Assembly: GCF_013395055.1 (NCBI RefSeq)
Contig: NZ_CP058349.1
Coordinates: 1,858,001-1,922,000 of the forward strand
Direction: 5' to 3'
Length of the DNA: 64,000 bases
Origin: Pseudomonas sp. ABC1
GTDB taxonomy: Bacteria; Pseudomonadota; Gammaproteobacteria; Pseudomonadales; Pseudomonadaceae
A model generated the notes under the pieces. It was not told the origin of the DNA and made no database searches. It saw only the letters and a program-made list of their open reading frames with translations. A program made the translations under genes and the position numbers. The first letter of the stretch is position 1; every line of letters starts with the position of its first letter. This document shows, piece after piece, positions 1 to 7,028 of the stretch.

Positions 1-395
1 CACTCCAGTGCCAGCACCAGCTTCTGCACCCAGCGCGGCCGACGCAGCAGGAAGCTGCGCGGATCGAAGCTGATGACATCGGCATTGTCCACGTGATGGC
101 GCATGTGTTTCTTGCGCATGGTCTGGAAGTCCTGGTAGCAGGACCCCGTCAACCAGCCGAAGAACTCACCGACCCGCTCGTTGGTCACCGCACTGGCGAA
201 GATCGTGCCATGGGCGAACTCGTGGATCAGGAATGCGGCGATGATCATGCCGTGGGCCAGCAACAGCGTGCCCAGCAGGTTCAGCGCCAGATGGGGCGAC
301 AGCAGCAGCGCCAGGCCGCCGCCATAGGTCAGTACCGCGTACCCCATCGCCAGGGTATTGGGCAGCGTGCCATCGGGGTATCGAAACAGGGCCAT
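1..395 (-). CDS. Fatty-acid-desaturase-like membrane di-iron enzyme (partial, 3' end outside window)
   Basis: Only the first 131 codons are present. The ATG at 395 has a good Shine-Dalgarno (AGGAGG, 404-409 complement). Two hydrophobic stretches (about residues 15-32 and 36-57) are followed by HEFAH (H58, H62) and H97-M-R-H100-H101. These are the HxxxH and HxxHH boxes of the membrane fatty acid desaturase/hydroxylase superfamily, which bind a di-iron centre; the third box would lie beyond the edge. The gene starts 18 nt after the stop of the binding protein at 414-1415, so both probably share the guanidine-I riboswitch upstream. The substrate is unknown. Lipid desaturation is the default family guess, but the riboswitch context makes oxidation of a nitrogenous compound worth considering (inference). 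Confidence 0.8.
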   Translation of the reverse strand, partial: MALFRYPDGTLPNTLAMGYAVLTYGGGLALLLSPHLALNLLGTLLLAHGMIIAAFLIHEFAHGTIFASAVTNERVGEFFGWLTGSCYQDFQTMRKKHMRHHVDNADVISFDPRSFLLRRPRWVQKLVLALE

Positions 396-413
396 GACAG
401 TCCTCCTGGCGAC

Positions 414-1415
414 TTATTGGGTCAGGGCATCGATGAAACGGGAGTCGAAGGTGCTGCCGATATCCGGCACTGCCGGTATCTGGCCGCTATTGAGCATCAA
501 CTCCGCGATCACCTTGCCGCTGCCGTAGAAGGAAGTGGTGGCTTCGCTTTCCTCGAAATTGAGCCCCATTTCCGCCAGTGGCATGTTGTAGACGCCCTGC
601 ATCTGCTCGGCCGCTTCCTCCGTGCTTACTCCCAGCACCTCGCCAACGATGGCGGCGGCCTCCTGAGGATGGCTGTGCATGTACTCCAGCCCGGCCAGGT
701 AGCCCTTGATCAGTGCCTCGATAGCCTTGGCGCGCTTGGTGACCTGCGCCTCGTCGAACACCAGTACGTCGGTGATCAGCCCTGGCGCGTCCTTGGATGA
801 ATAGAGCACGTGGTAACGCTCGCCACCGCCCATGGCCACGATGCGGGACACGTTGGGTTCCCATGTCACCCCGGCAGCCAGGCTGCCCGAGGCCATAGCG
901 CCGGGAACTGCATCAGGGTTGATGTTGACGGACTGGATGTCCTTCTCGCTCATGCCATTGCTTTTCAGCGCATGGCTGAGCAGGAACTCGGGCGGAGACA
1001 ACGGCGCATAGCCAACCTTCTGGCCCGCCAGCTCGCGGATACTGGTAATGCCTTTTGCCGCGACCACGGCATCGCCGCCGTTGGAGTAGTCGATAGGCAT
1101 AACCACCTTGTACTTGTGGCCCTTGGCCACCGCGCCGATCACCTGATCGTAGGTCAGGGTCGCGCCATCCACGGCCTTGCTGGCCAGGGCGGGAACGATC
1201 AGGCCGGGGTCGCTGAAGAACTGCAGTTCGACCTTCACCCCCTGAGCCTTGTACAGGTCGAGCTTGTCGGCGACATACAGCGGGGCGTAACCGGGCCAGA
1301 TGGAGCTGGCCAGGCGGATCTTTTCCACGGCGTGCGATGTAAACGGAAGCAGGCTGCTGAAAACGCCCAGCCCGAGGCATAGCAGGGTCTTGTGCAGTAA
1401 TACTCTGGACATCAT
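414..1415 (-). CDS. ABC transporter periplasmic substrate-binding protein (SsuA/TauA/NMT1-like)
   Basis: A 333-residue secreted protein. The start chosen is the ATG at 1415 (a second ATG follows at 1412), preceded by AGGAG 7 nt upstream. A Sec signal peptide (hydrophobic LLCLGLGVFSSLLPF, then TSHA) leads into a mature part beginning VEKIRLASSIWPGYAPLYVA, typical of nitrate/sulfonate/taurine-type binding proteins. The family delivers small nitrogen or sulfur compounds to an inner-membrane ABC transporter; no permease or ATPase is visible, so they would lie beyond the left edge or elsewhere. The 5' leader holds a guanidine-I riboswitch and terminator, so the ligand may be guanidine or a guanidinium compound (inference from context). 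Confidence 0.85.
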   Translation of the reverse strand: MMSRVLLHKTLLCLGLGVFSSLLPFTSHAVEKIRLASSIWPGYAPLYVADKLDLYKAQGVKVELQFFSDPGLIVPALASKAVDGATLTYDQVIGAVAKGHKYKVVMPIDYSNGGDAVVAAKGITSIRELAGQKVGYAPLSPPEFLLSHALKSNGMSEKDIQSVNINPDAVPGAMASGSLAAGVTWEPNVSRIVAMGGGERYHVLYSSKDAPGLITDVLVFDEAQVTKRAKAIEALIKGYLAGLEYMHSHPQEAAAIVGEVLGVSTEEAAEQMQGVYNMPLAEMGLNFEESEATTSFYGSGKVIAELMLNSGQIPAVPDIGSTFDSRFIDALTQ

Positions 1416-1443
1416 GGCGGTACTCCTACGGAAAAATAAAAAA

Positions 1444-1467
1444 CCGGGATGACTTCGCGTCTCCCGG
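1444..1467 (-). terminator. Rho-independent terminator of the riboswitch expression platform
   Basis: On the minus strand CCGGGA pairs with TCCCGG, extended inside by GAC/GTC around a GCGAA loop with one bulged A, and is followed directly by six T residues (1438-1443). Its 5' arm overlaps the conserved GCCCGGGAGA end of the aptamer. Ligand binding would therefore compete with hairpin formation, the usual ON-switch design of this class. Confidence 0.85.
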
Positions 1468-1553
1468 GCTTTTATCCCGCCGTGTGACCCCCTCCATGAG
1501 GCCGGAAAACTCTCGGACCAGCCATCCACACGCAGTGGACCGGAACCCTAGCT
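1444..1553 (-). promoter_or_regulatory. Guanidine-I (ykkC subtype 1) riboswitch
   Basis: Reading the minus strand, the conserved blocks of the class appear in order: CTAGGGTTCCGG (1540-1551), GGTCCGAGAG (1510-1519), and ACGGCGGGA leading into TAAAAGCCCGGGAGA (1460-1483). A transcription terminator overlaps the 3' block. The class binds free guanidinium and switches on exporters, carboxylases or ABC importers. Here it sits 28 nt upstream of the ATG of a binding-protein gene and a desaturase-like gene. The identification rests on recalled consensus motifs; a covariance-model search would settle it. Confidence 0.88.
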
Positions 1554-1812
1554 CGCCTTGGTGAAACTCCTGTGTATCGAGTGCAGCATCACAATGTCAG
1601 ACGCGACTCATCCCCACGTCGCAGAACGTAGCAAAGGATGCGCCAATTCCACGAAAGTCACGCCACACAAGGCTTTCAGGCAAAACGCCCAAGCATCGAA
1701 TGGCAACGGCTGCACCATCGCACACCAGCGTGCAAGGTATCGGTGCAGGGCAACCACCAGCGGCGCCGACTGCCCGTGCTAGACTCCGCCGGTGTTCCTG
1801 CCATGCCCGATG

Positions 1813-2358
1813 ATGCCCGTGTCCGATACTCCCGACTGGCTCAGCGCCACGCGACAACCCCATCCCCTCGCCCCCGACCTGCATGACTGGCTGTTCGACC
1901 AAGGCTCCCTGACCCGCCGCCTGACCGCACAGAGCGATGGCCACTTCGACGTGCAGCCCCTGGACGAAGGCTGGCAGCCCCTGCGCCACGATGAATGCAC
2001 CGCCCTTGGCGGGGCGCCCGGCAGCATCGGCTGGGTCCGCGAGGTCTACCTGCGTGGCCACCGGCAACCCTGGGTATTCGCCCGCAGCGTGGCCTTGCGC
2101 AGCGCCCTGGAGCATTCGGGCCTGGACCTGGAGCGCCTGGGCAGCCGCTCCCTCGGCGAACTGCTGTTCAGCGACCAGGCCTTCGACCGGGGCGAGCTGG
2201 AAACCTGCCGCTATCCCGCCGACTGGTTGCCCGGGCAGGTACGAGAAGACGGCCTCTGGGCCCGCCGCTCCTGCTTTCGTCGTGGCGAACTGGGCGTGCT
2301 GGTCGCAGAAATCTTCCTTCCCGAGCTCTGGCGCGCAGCCAGGGTGAACAGCCACTGA
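1813..2358 (+). CDS. ubiC: Chorismate-pyruvate lyase UbiC
   Basis: Converts chorismate to 4-hydroxybenzoate and pyruvate, the first committed step of ubiquinone synthesis, in the cytoplasm. The 181-residue protein shows the family pattern with WVREVYLRG and WVFARSV in the middle and EIFLPELW at the C-terminus. ATG at 1813 is preferred (MPVSDTPDWL); ATG 1810 and GTG 1792 are in frame and there is no strong Shine-Dalgarno, so the start is uncertain by a few codons. It is followed 19 nt later by ubiA, which uses the product, so the two form an operon. Confidence 0.93.
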   Translation: MPVSDTPDWLSATRQPHPLAPDLHDWLFDQGSLTRRLTAQSDGHFDVQPLDEGWQPLRHDECTALGGAPGSIGWVREVYLRGHRQPWVFARSVALRSALEHSGLDLERLGSRSLGELLFSDQAFDRGELETCRYPADWLPGQVREDGLWARRSCFRRGELGVLVAEIFLPELWRAARVNSH

Positions 2359-2377
2359 GCATCCGGAGACCATCGGC

Positions 2378-3277
2378 GTGTACCTGAAACTCCTGCAATC
2401 GAGCAACCGCCTGCATCCGCGAGCCTGGGACTTCATCCAACTGGTACGGCTGGACAAGCCCATCGGCGTCTTCCTGCTGATGTGGCCGACACTGGTGGCC
2501 CTGTGGATCGCCGGCGACGGCGCACCGGCTATCGGGCATGTATTCATTTTCAGCCTCGGCGTGATCCTGATGCGTTCCGCCGGTTGCGTGATCAACGACT
2601 TCGCCGACCGCAATTTCGATGGCCACGTCGAGCGCACCAAGGCCCGCCCGCTGGCCACCGGCAAGGTGCGCGTGCGCGAGGCCTGGATACTCTTCGCCGT
2701 ACTGATCGGCGCCAGCTTCCTGTTGGTGCTGCTGACCAACGCCACCACTATCTGGCTGTCATTCGGCGCCCTGGCGGTGGCGGCGCTCTACCCCTTCATG
2801 AAGCGCTACACCTATTACCCGCAGGTGGTACTGGGCGCCGCCTACTCCTGGGGCATCCTCATGGCCTTCACCGCCGAGACCGGCAGCCTGCCCGCCGCAG
2901 CCTGGCTGCTGTACCTGGCCAACGTGCTGTGGACAGTGGCCTATGACTCCTACTACGCCATGGCCGACCGCGAGGACGACCTGAAGATCGGCCTGAAATC
3001 TACCGCCATCCTCTTCGGCGACGCCGATCGCGTCATCATCGCCAGCCTGCAAGGCATGACCCTGCTGTGCCTGGCACTGGCCAGCGTGCGCTTCGGCCTG
3101 GGCCTGTGGTTCTGGCTCGGCCTCGCCGTGGCGGCGCTGTGCTTCGCCTGGGAATTCCACAGTACGCGCCAGCGCGAGCCGCTGAAGTGCTTCCGGGCCT
3201 TCCTGCACAACCACTGGGCCGGTCTGGCGATCCTGGTCGGCACGCTGCTCGACTACGGCCTGCGCGCATCCGTCTGA
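2378..3277 (+). CDS. ubiA: 4-hydroxybenzoate polyprenyltransferase UbiA
   Basis: Inner-membrane prenyltransferase that attaches the polyprenyl tail to 4-hydroxybenzoate. The 299-residue protein is mostly hydrophobic, with about eight membrane segments. It carries the Mg-prenyl diphosphate motif NDFADRNFD (residues 73-81) and the second Asp-rich motif YAMADREDD (about 194-202). The start is GTG at 2378 (MYLKLLQSSNRLHPRAWDF, matching the family N-terminus), with CCGGAG about 9 nt upstream. Directly downstream of ubiC. Confidence 0.96.
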   Translation: MYLKLLQSSNRLHPRAWDFIQLVRLDKPIGVFLLMWPTLVALWIAGDGAPAIGHVFIFSLGVILMRSAGCVINDFADRNFDGHVERTKARPLATGKVRVREAWILFAVLIGASFLLVLLTNATTIWLSFGALAVAALYPFMKRYTYYPQVVLGAAYSWGILMAFTAETGSLPAAAWLLYLANVLWTVAYDSYYAMADREDDLKIGLKSTAILFGDADRVIIASLQGMTLLCLALASVRFGLGLWFWLGLAVAALCFAWEFHSTRQREPLKCFRAFLHNHWAGLAILVGTLLDYGLRASV

Positions 3278-3310
3278 ATGTCACATGGCTGCAATAATTC
3301 CGTTATCTAA
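3278..3310 (+). promoter_or_regulatory. Pho box and -10 element of the phoB promoter
   Basis: ATGTCAC (3278-3284), four bases, then CTGCAAT (3289-3295) give two imperfect CTGTCAT-like half-sites at the spacing used by PhoB. About 8 bases later TATCTA (3305-3310) can serve as -10. This is the layout of an autoregulated phoBR promoter, in which PhoB replaces -35 recognition. Each half-site matches the consensus at 5 of 7 positions. Confidence 0.6.
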
Positions 3311-3342
3311 TGCCGAGCGACAGCAACGACAGAGAACGGACC

Positions 3343-4032
3343 ATGAACGGCAAGAGCATCCTCATCGTCGATGACGAAGCGCCCATACGCGAGATGATCG
3401 TGGTAGCGCTGGAGATGGCGGGCTACGAATGCCTGGAAGCGGACAACACGCAACAGGCGCACGCCCTGATCGTCGACCGCAGGCCCGACCTGATCCTGCT
3501 CGACTGGATGCTGCCCGGCACGTCGGGCATCGAGCTGGCCCGCCGCCTGAAGCGCGACGAGATGACCGCCAACACGCCGATCATCATGCTCACCGCCAAG
3601 GACGAAGAGGACAACAAGATCCAGGGCCTGGAAGTCGGTGCCGACGACTACATCACCAAGCCTTTCTCGCCCCGCGAGCTGGTGGCGCGCCTCAAGGCCG
3701 TACTGCGCCGCGCCGCGCCGAACGACAGCGAAACACCCATCGAGATCGGCGGGTTGCTGCTCGATCCGGTCAGCCACCGCGTCACCATCGACGGCAAGCC
3801 GGCCGAGATGGGCCCGACCGAATACCGTCTGCTGCAATTCTTCATGACGCACCAGGAACGCGCCTACACCCGCGGGCAACTGCTCGACCAGGTCTGGGGC
3901 GGCAATGTGTATGTCGAGGAGCGCACCGTGGACGTGCACATCCGGCGCCTGCGCAAGGCCCTCGGCGAAAGCTACGAGAACCTGGTGCAGACGGTTCGTG
4001 GTACGGGCTATCGTTTCTCGGTCAAGAACTGA
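3343..4032 (+). CDS. phoB: Phosphate regulon response regulator PhoB
   Basis: OmpR/PhoB-class DNA-binding response regulator, 229 residues, the normal length. The receiver domain (about 1-120) has acidic residues D10-D11, phospho-acceptor D54 (LLLDWMLPG) and TAKD/KPFSPREL near its end. The winged-helix effector (about 130-229) ends in VRGTGYRF. The ATG at 3343 gives the family N-terminus MNGKSILIVDDE; an upstream in-frame ATG at 3310 overlaps the promoter and was not used. The Pho box upstream predicts autoregulation under phosphate limitation; phoR follows 18 nt downstream. Confidence 0.96.
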   Translation: MNGKSILIVDDEAPIREMIVVALEMAGYECLEADNTQQAHALIVDRRPDLILLDWMLPGTSGIELARRLKRDEMTANTPIIMLTAKDEEDNKIQGLEVGADDYITKPFSPRELVARLKAVLRRAAPNDSETPIEIGGLLLDPVSHRVTIDGKPAEMGPTEYRLLQFFMTHQERAYTRGQLLDQVWGGNVYVEERTVDVHIRRLRKALGESYENLVQTVRGTGYRFSVKN

Positions 4033-4050
4033 ATCCAAGGGGCCTGTACC

Positions 4051-5349
4051 GTGAATCAAGACTGGCGCGGTGACCTGGTACGCCGGCTGCTGTTGATCCT
4101 GCTCGGCTGCCTGGTGCTTGGCCTGGTGTCCGGCGAACTCGCCTGGGCACTGGTCCTCGGCCTGGGCGGCTACCTGGGCTGGACGCTGCGCCAGTTGCTG
4201 CGCCTGCTCGACTGGATGAAGCAGAACCCCGACGCCCCGCCGCCGGACAGCCACGGGATATGGGCCGAGGTCTTCGACAGCCTCTATCAGTTGCAGCGCC
4301 GCGAGCTGCGCCAGCGCAAACAGCTACAGGCCGTCATCGACCGCGTACAGGACTCCACCGCCGCGCTGAAGGACGGCGTGATCATGCTCGACAGCCAGGG
4401 CAACCTGGAATGGTGGAACATCGCCGCCAGCAACCTGCTCGGGCTCAAGCGCCAGCAGGACACCGGGCACCCGATCACCAACGTGGTGCGCCACCCGGCA
4501 TTCAAGGAATACTTCGAGCGCGGGCAATACGACGAGGCCCTGGAGATCGTCTCCCCGGTCAATGACCGCATCTACCTGCAAGTCAACATCACTCGCTACG
4601 GCAACAGCGAGCACATGTTCCTCGTGCGCGACATCACCCGGTTGCACCACCTTGAACAGATGCGCAAGGACTTCGTCGCCAACCTCTCCCATGAGCTGCG
4701 CACACCGTTGACGGTGATCGCCGGCTACCTGGAAACCCTGCTGGAAAACAGCGCCGAGCAGCCCGCGCGCTGGCAACGGGCGCTGCAACAGATGGACCAG
4801 CAGGCGGGCCGCATGCAGCACCTGATCAGCGACCTGTTGCTGCTGGCCAAGCTGGAGACCACCACCCATCCATCGGCCAACAGCCCGGTGGCCGTCGACC
4901 AGTTGCTGAGGTCGATCAAGAGCGACGCCCTGGCCCTGTCGGCGGAAAAACGCCACAACATCTCGCTGGAGGCCGACAGCCATATCCAGTTGCGCGGCAG
5001 CGAGAGCGAACTGCGCAGCGCCTTCTCCAACCTGGTGTTCAATGCGGTGAAATACACGCCCGAGGGCGGCGACATCCACATTCGCTGGTCCGGCAACGAA
5101 CAGGGCGCCAGGCTCTGCGTGCAGGACTCGGGGATCGGCATCGACCGGCGCCACCTGCCGCGCCTGACCGAACGCTTCTACCGCGTCGACTCCAGCCGCG
5201 CCAGCACCACCGGCGGCACCGGCCTGGGCCTGGCCATCGTCAAGCATGTGCTGCTGCGCCATATGGGGCGCCTGGACATCGACAGCGCTCCCGGCAAGGG
5301 CAGCACCTTCACCTGCCACTTCCAGGCGGCGCAGGTGGTCAAGGCGTGA
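4051..5349 (+). CDS. phoR: Phosphate regulon sensor histidine kinase PhoR
   Basis: Membrane sensor kinase that phosphorylates PhoB when phosphate is scarce. 432 residues: two close hydrophobic segments at the N-terminus (about 11-45) with almost no periplasmic loop, a PAS domain (about 95-195), the H-box NLSHELRTPLTV with H214, then HATPase motifs (N-box NLVFNAVKYTPEGG, G1 DSGIGI, G2 GGTGLGL). The start is GTG at 4051, with AAGGGG upstream. The lack of a sensing loop fits the family, which reads phosphate through PstSCAB/PhoU. Confidence 0.96.
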   Translation: MNQDWRGDLVRRLLLILLGCLVLGLVSGELAWALVLGLGGYLGWTLRQLLRLLDWMKQNPDAPPPDSHGIWAEVFDSLYQLQRRELRQRKQLQAVIDRVQDSTAALKDGVIMLDSQGNLEWWNIAASNLLGLKRQQDTGHPITNVVRHPAFKEYFERGQYDEALEIVSPVNDRIYLQVNITRYGNSEHMFLVRDITRLHHLEQMRKDFVANLSHELRTPLTVIAGYLETLLENSAEQPARWQRALQQMDQQAGRMQHLISDLLLLAKLETTTHPSANSPVAVDQLLRSIKSDALALSAEKRHNISLEADSHIQLRGSESELRSAFSNLVFNAVKYTPEGGDIHIRWSGNEQGARLCVQDSGIGIDRRHLPRLTERFYRVDSSRASTTGGTGLGLAIVKHVLLRHMGRLDIDSAPGKGSTFTCHFQAAQVVKA

Positions 5350-5458
5350 AGCGGCCAGCCGGACGGAGTCGCCATAACGCCCGGTGCACCGCCTGACGCT
5401 TGAAATATCCTGACATCAGCCCCATTCTGTCGCCCTCATTGGTTTACCCAGTACCCTC

Positions 5459-6817
5459 ATGGACCCTTCCTCTAGTAGCGTTTCACCCTCCTATTTCGCC
5501 GATGTCGGCCTGATTTTCTTTGCCCTGTTCCTGGTGCTGCTCAACGGCTTCTTCGTCGCCGCCGAGTTCGCCATGGTCAAGCTGCGCGCCACCAAGGTGG
5601 AAGCAATCGCCGACGAGCATGGCTGGCGCGGGCATATCCTGCGCAAAGTGCACAACCAACTGGATGCCTACCTGTCGGCCTGCCAGCTCGGCATCACCCT
5701 GGCCTCGCTGGGGCTGGGCTGGGTCGGCGAGCCGGCCTTCGCCCACCTGCTGGAGCCGTTGATGGCGGCGCTGGGCATCGAGTCCCAGGCGCTGATCCAC
5801 GCCTTCGCCTTCTTCACCGCGTTCTTCATCATTTCCTACCTGCACATCGTCGTCGGTGAACTGGCGCCCAAGTCCTGGGCGATCCGCAAGCCCGAGTTGC
5901 TGTCGCTGTGGACGGCCGTACCGCTGTACCTGTTCTACTGGCTGATGTACCCGGCCATCTACCTGCTCAACGCCAGCGCCAACGCCATCCTGCGCATTGC
6001 CGGCCAGGGCGAGCCGGGCAGCCAGAACGAGCACCACTACAGCCGTGACGAACTCAAGCTGATCCTGCACTCCAACCGCACGCTGGACCCGGGCAACCAG
6101 GACATCCGGGTGCTGGCCTCGGCGGTGGAGATGAGCGAGCTGGAAGTCTCCGACTGGGCCAACTCCCGCGAAGACCTGCTGCAGATCGACAGCGATGCCT
6201 CCCTGGCCGATATCCTCACCATCATCCGCCGCCACAAATACAGCCGCTATCCGGTCTACGACCACGAGCAGAACGAGTTCATCGGGCTGCTGCACATCAA
6301 GGACCTGCTGCTGGCGCTGGCCGAGGATGGCCTGCAGGCCGAGGACTTCGTCCTCGCCGACCTGCTGCGCCCGCTGGAGCGCGTCTCGCGCAGCATGCCG
6401 CTGAACGAACTGCTCGAACAGTTCCGCCAGGGCGGCGCGCACTTCGTACTGGTCGAGGAAGGCGATCACAAGGTGGTCGGCTTCCTCACCATGGAAGACG
6501 TGCTGGAAGTGCTGGTGGGCGATATCCAGGACGAACACCACAAGACCGACCACAGCATCCTTGCCTACCAGCCGGGCAAACTGCTGGTGCGCGGCGACAC
6601 TCCGCTGTTCAAGCTGGAGCGCATCCTGCACGTCGACCTCGACCATATCGAGGCCGACACCCTGGGCGGACTGGTCTACGAAAGCCTCAAGCGCGTGCCG
6701 GAGAAAAACGAAGTGCTGGAGGTCGAAGGCCTGCACATCGTGATCAAGAAAATGCGCGGGCCGAAGATCATCCTGGCCAAGGTGCTCAAGCAGAAGCCCC
6801 AGTTGTCCGAAGACTGA
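5459..6817 (+). CDS. CNNM/HlyC-CorC family transporter (DUF21, two CBS, CorC domain)
   Basis: 452 residues in the standard order: a DUF21/CNNM membrane domain with four hydrophobic segments (about 15-35, 75-100, 110-130, 150-175), two CBS domains (about 215-335) and a C-terminal CorC_HlyC domain (about 355-435). Related proteins affect Mg2+/Co2+ efflux and membrane-stress tolerance. The start at 5459 lacks a clear Shine-Dalgarno. It lies 110 bp after phoR and ends in a stem-loop, so it may be read from phoBR or its own promoter. The substrate is not determinable from sequence. Confidence 0.85.
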   Translation: MDPSSSSVSPSYFADVGLIFFALFLVLLNGFFVAAEFAMVKLRATKVEAIADEHGWRGHILRKVHNQLDAYLSACQLGITLASLGLGWVGEPAFAHLLEPLMAALGIESQALIHAFAFFTAFFIISYLHIVVGELAPKSWAIRKPELLSLWTAVPLYLFYWLMYPAIYLLNASANAILRIAGQGEPGSQNEHHYSRDELKLILHSNRTLDPGNQDIRVLASAVEMSELEVSDWANSREDLLQIDSDASLADILTIIRRHKYSRYPVYDHEQNEFIGLLHIKDLLLALAEDGLQAEDFVLADLLRPLERVSRSMPLNELLEQFRQGGAHFVLVEEGDHKVVGFLTMEDVLEVLVGDIQDEHHKTDHSILAYQPGKLLVRGDTPLFKLERILHVDLDHIEADTLGGLVYESLKRVPEKNEVLEVEGLHIVIKKMRGPKIILAKVLKQKPQLSED

Positions 6818-6826
6818 TCGCGACAG

Positions 6827-6853
6827 GCGACGGCGCTGCAACGGCGCCGTCGC
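6827..6853 (+). terminator. Stem-loop after the CNNM transporter gene
   Basis: GCGACGGCGC (6827-6836) pairs perfectly with GCGCCGTCGC (6844-6853) around a 7-nt loop. Only a weak T-containing stretch follows, so it is a probable rather than canonical intrinsic terminator separating this gene from nrdJ. Confidence 0.5.
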
Positions 6854-6903
6854 GGTTCCTCGCGCATGCGACATCACGCCTGTCGACAAGAACCACTATC
6901 ATC

Positions 6904-6932
6904 TTGGACTAACCCTACATATGGGCTAGTAT
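6904..6932 (+). promoter_or_regulatory. Sigma70 promoter of the nrdJ operon
   Basis: TTGGAC (6904-6909) and TAGTAT (6927-6932) are separated by exactly 17 bp, a good -35/-10 pair about 100 bp upstream of nrdJa. The first NrdR-like box overlaps the spacer and the second lies just downstream of the -10. Confidence 0.7.
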
Positions 6933-6958
6933 CCGCCACTCGATACAACATCTTGTGC
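6912..6958 (+). promoter_or_regulatory. Tandem NrdR boxes
   Basis: ACCCTACATATGGGCT (6912-6927) and ATACAACATCTTGTGC (6943-6958) match the 16-bp NrdR consensus (acaCwAtATaTwGtgt) at 11 and 12 positions. Their starts are 31 bp apart, the three-turn spacing typical of NrdR box pairs. Together with the promoter at 6904-6932 this predicts ATP/dATP-responsive repression of nrdJ by NrdR. Confidence 0.7.
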
Positions 6959-7028
6959 AAAAAGGCGCCGCCCGCCCCATATCCGCGCACAAGGCATACC
7001 CCGCCCTTGAACCAGGAGGCTCCCTGCA

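Noticed and set aside
1416..1529. N-terminal extension of the binding-protein frame
   Set aside because: The segment is the riboswitch and terminator RNA; the signal peptide and ribosome binding site place the start at 1415.
1554..1620. Possible promoter for the riboswitch transcript (minus-strand CTGACA and ATACAC)
   Set aside because: Spacing is acceptable but the -10 match is poor; not strong enough to list as a feature.
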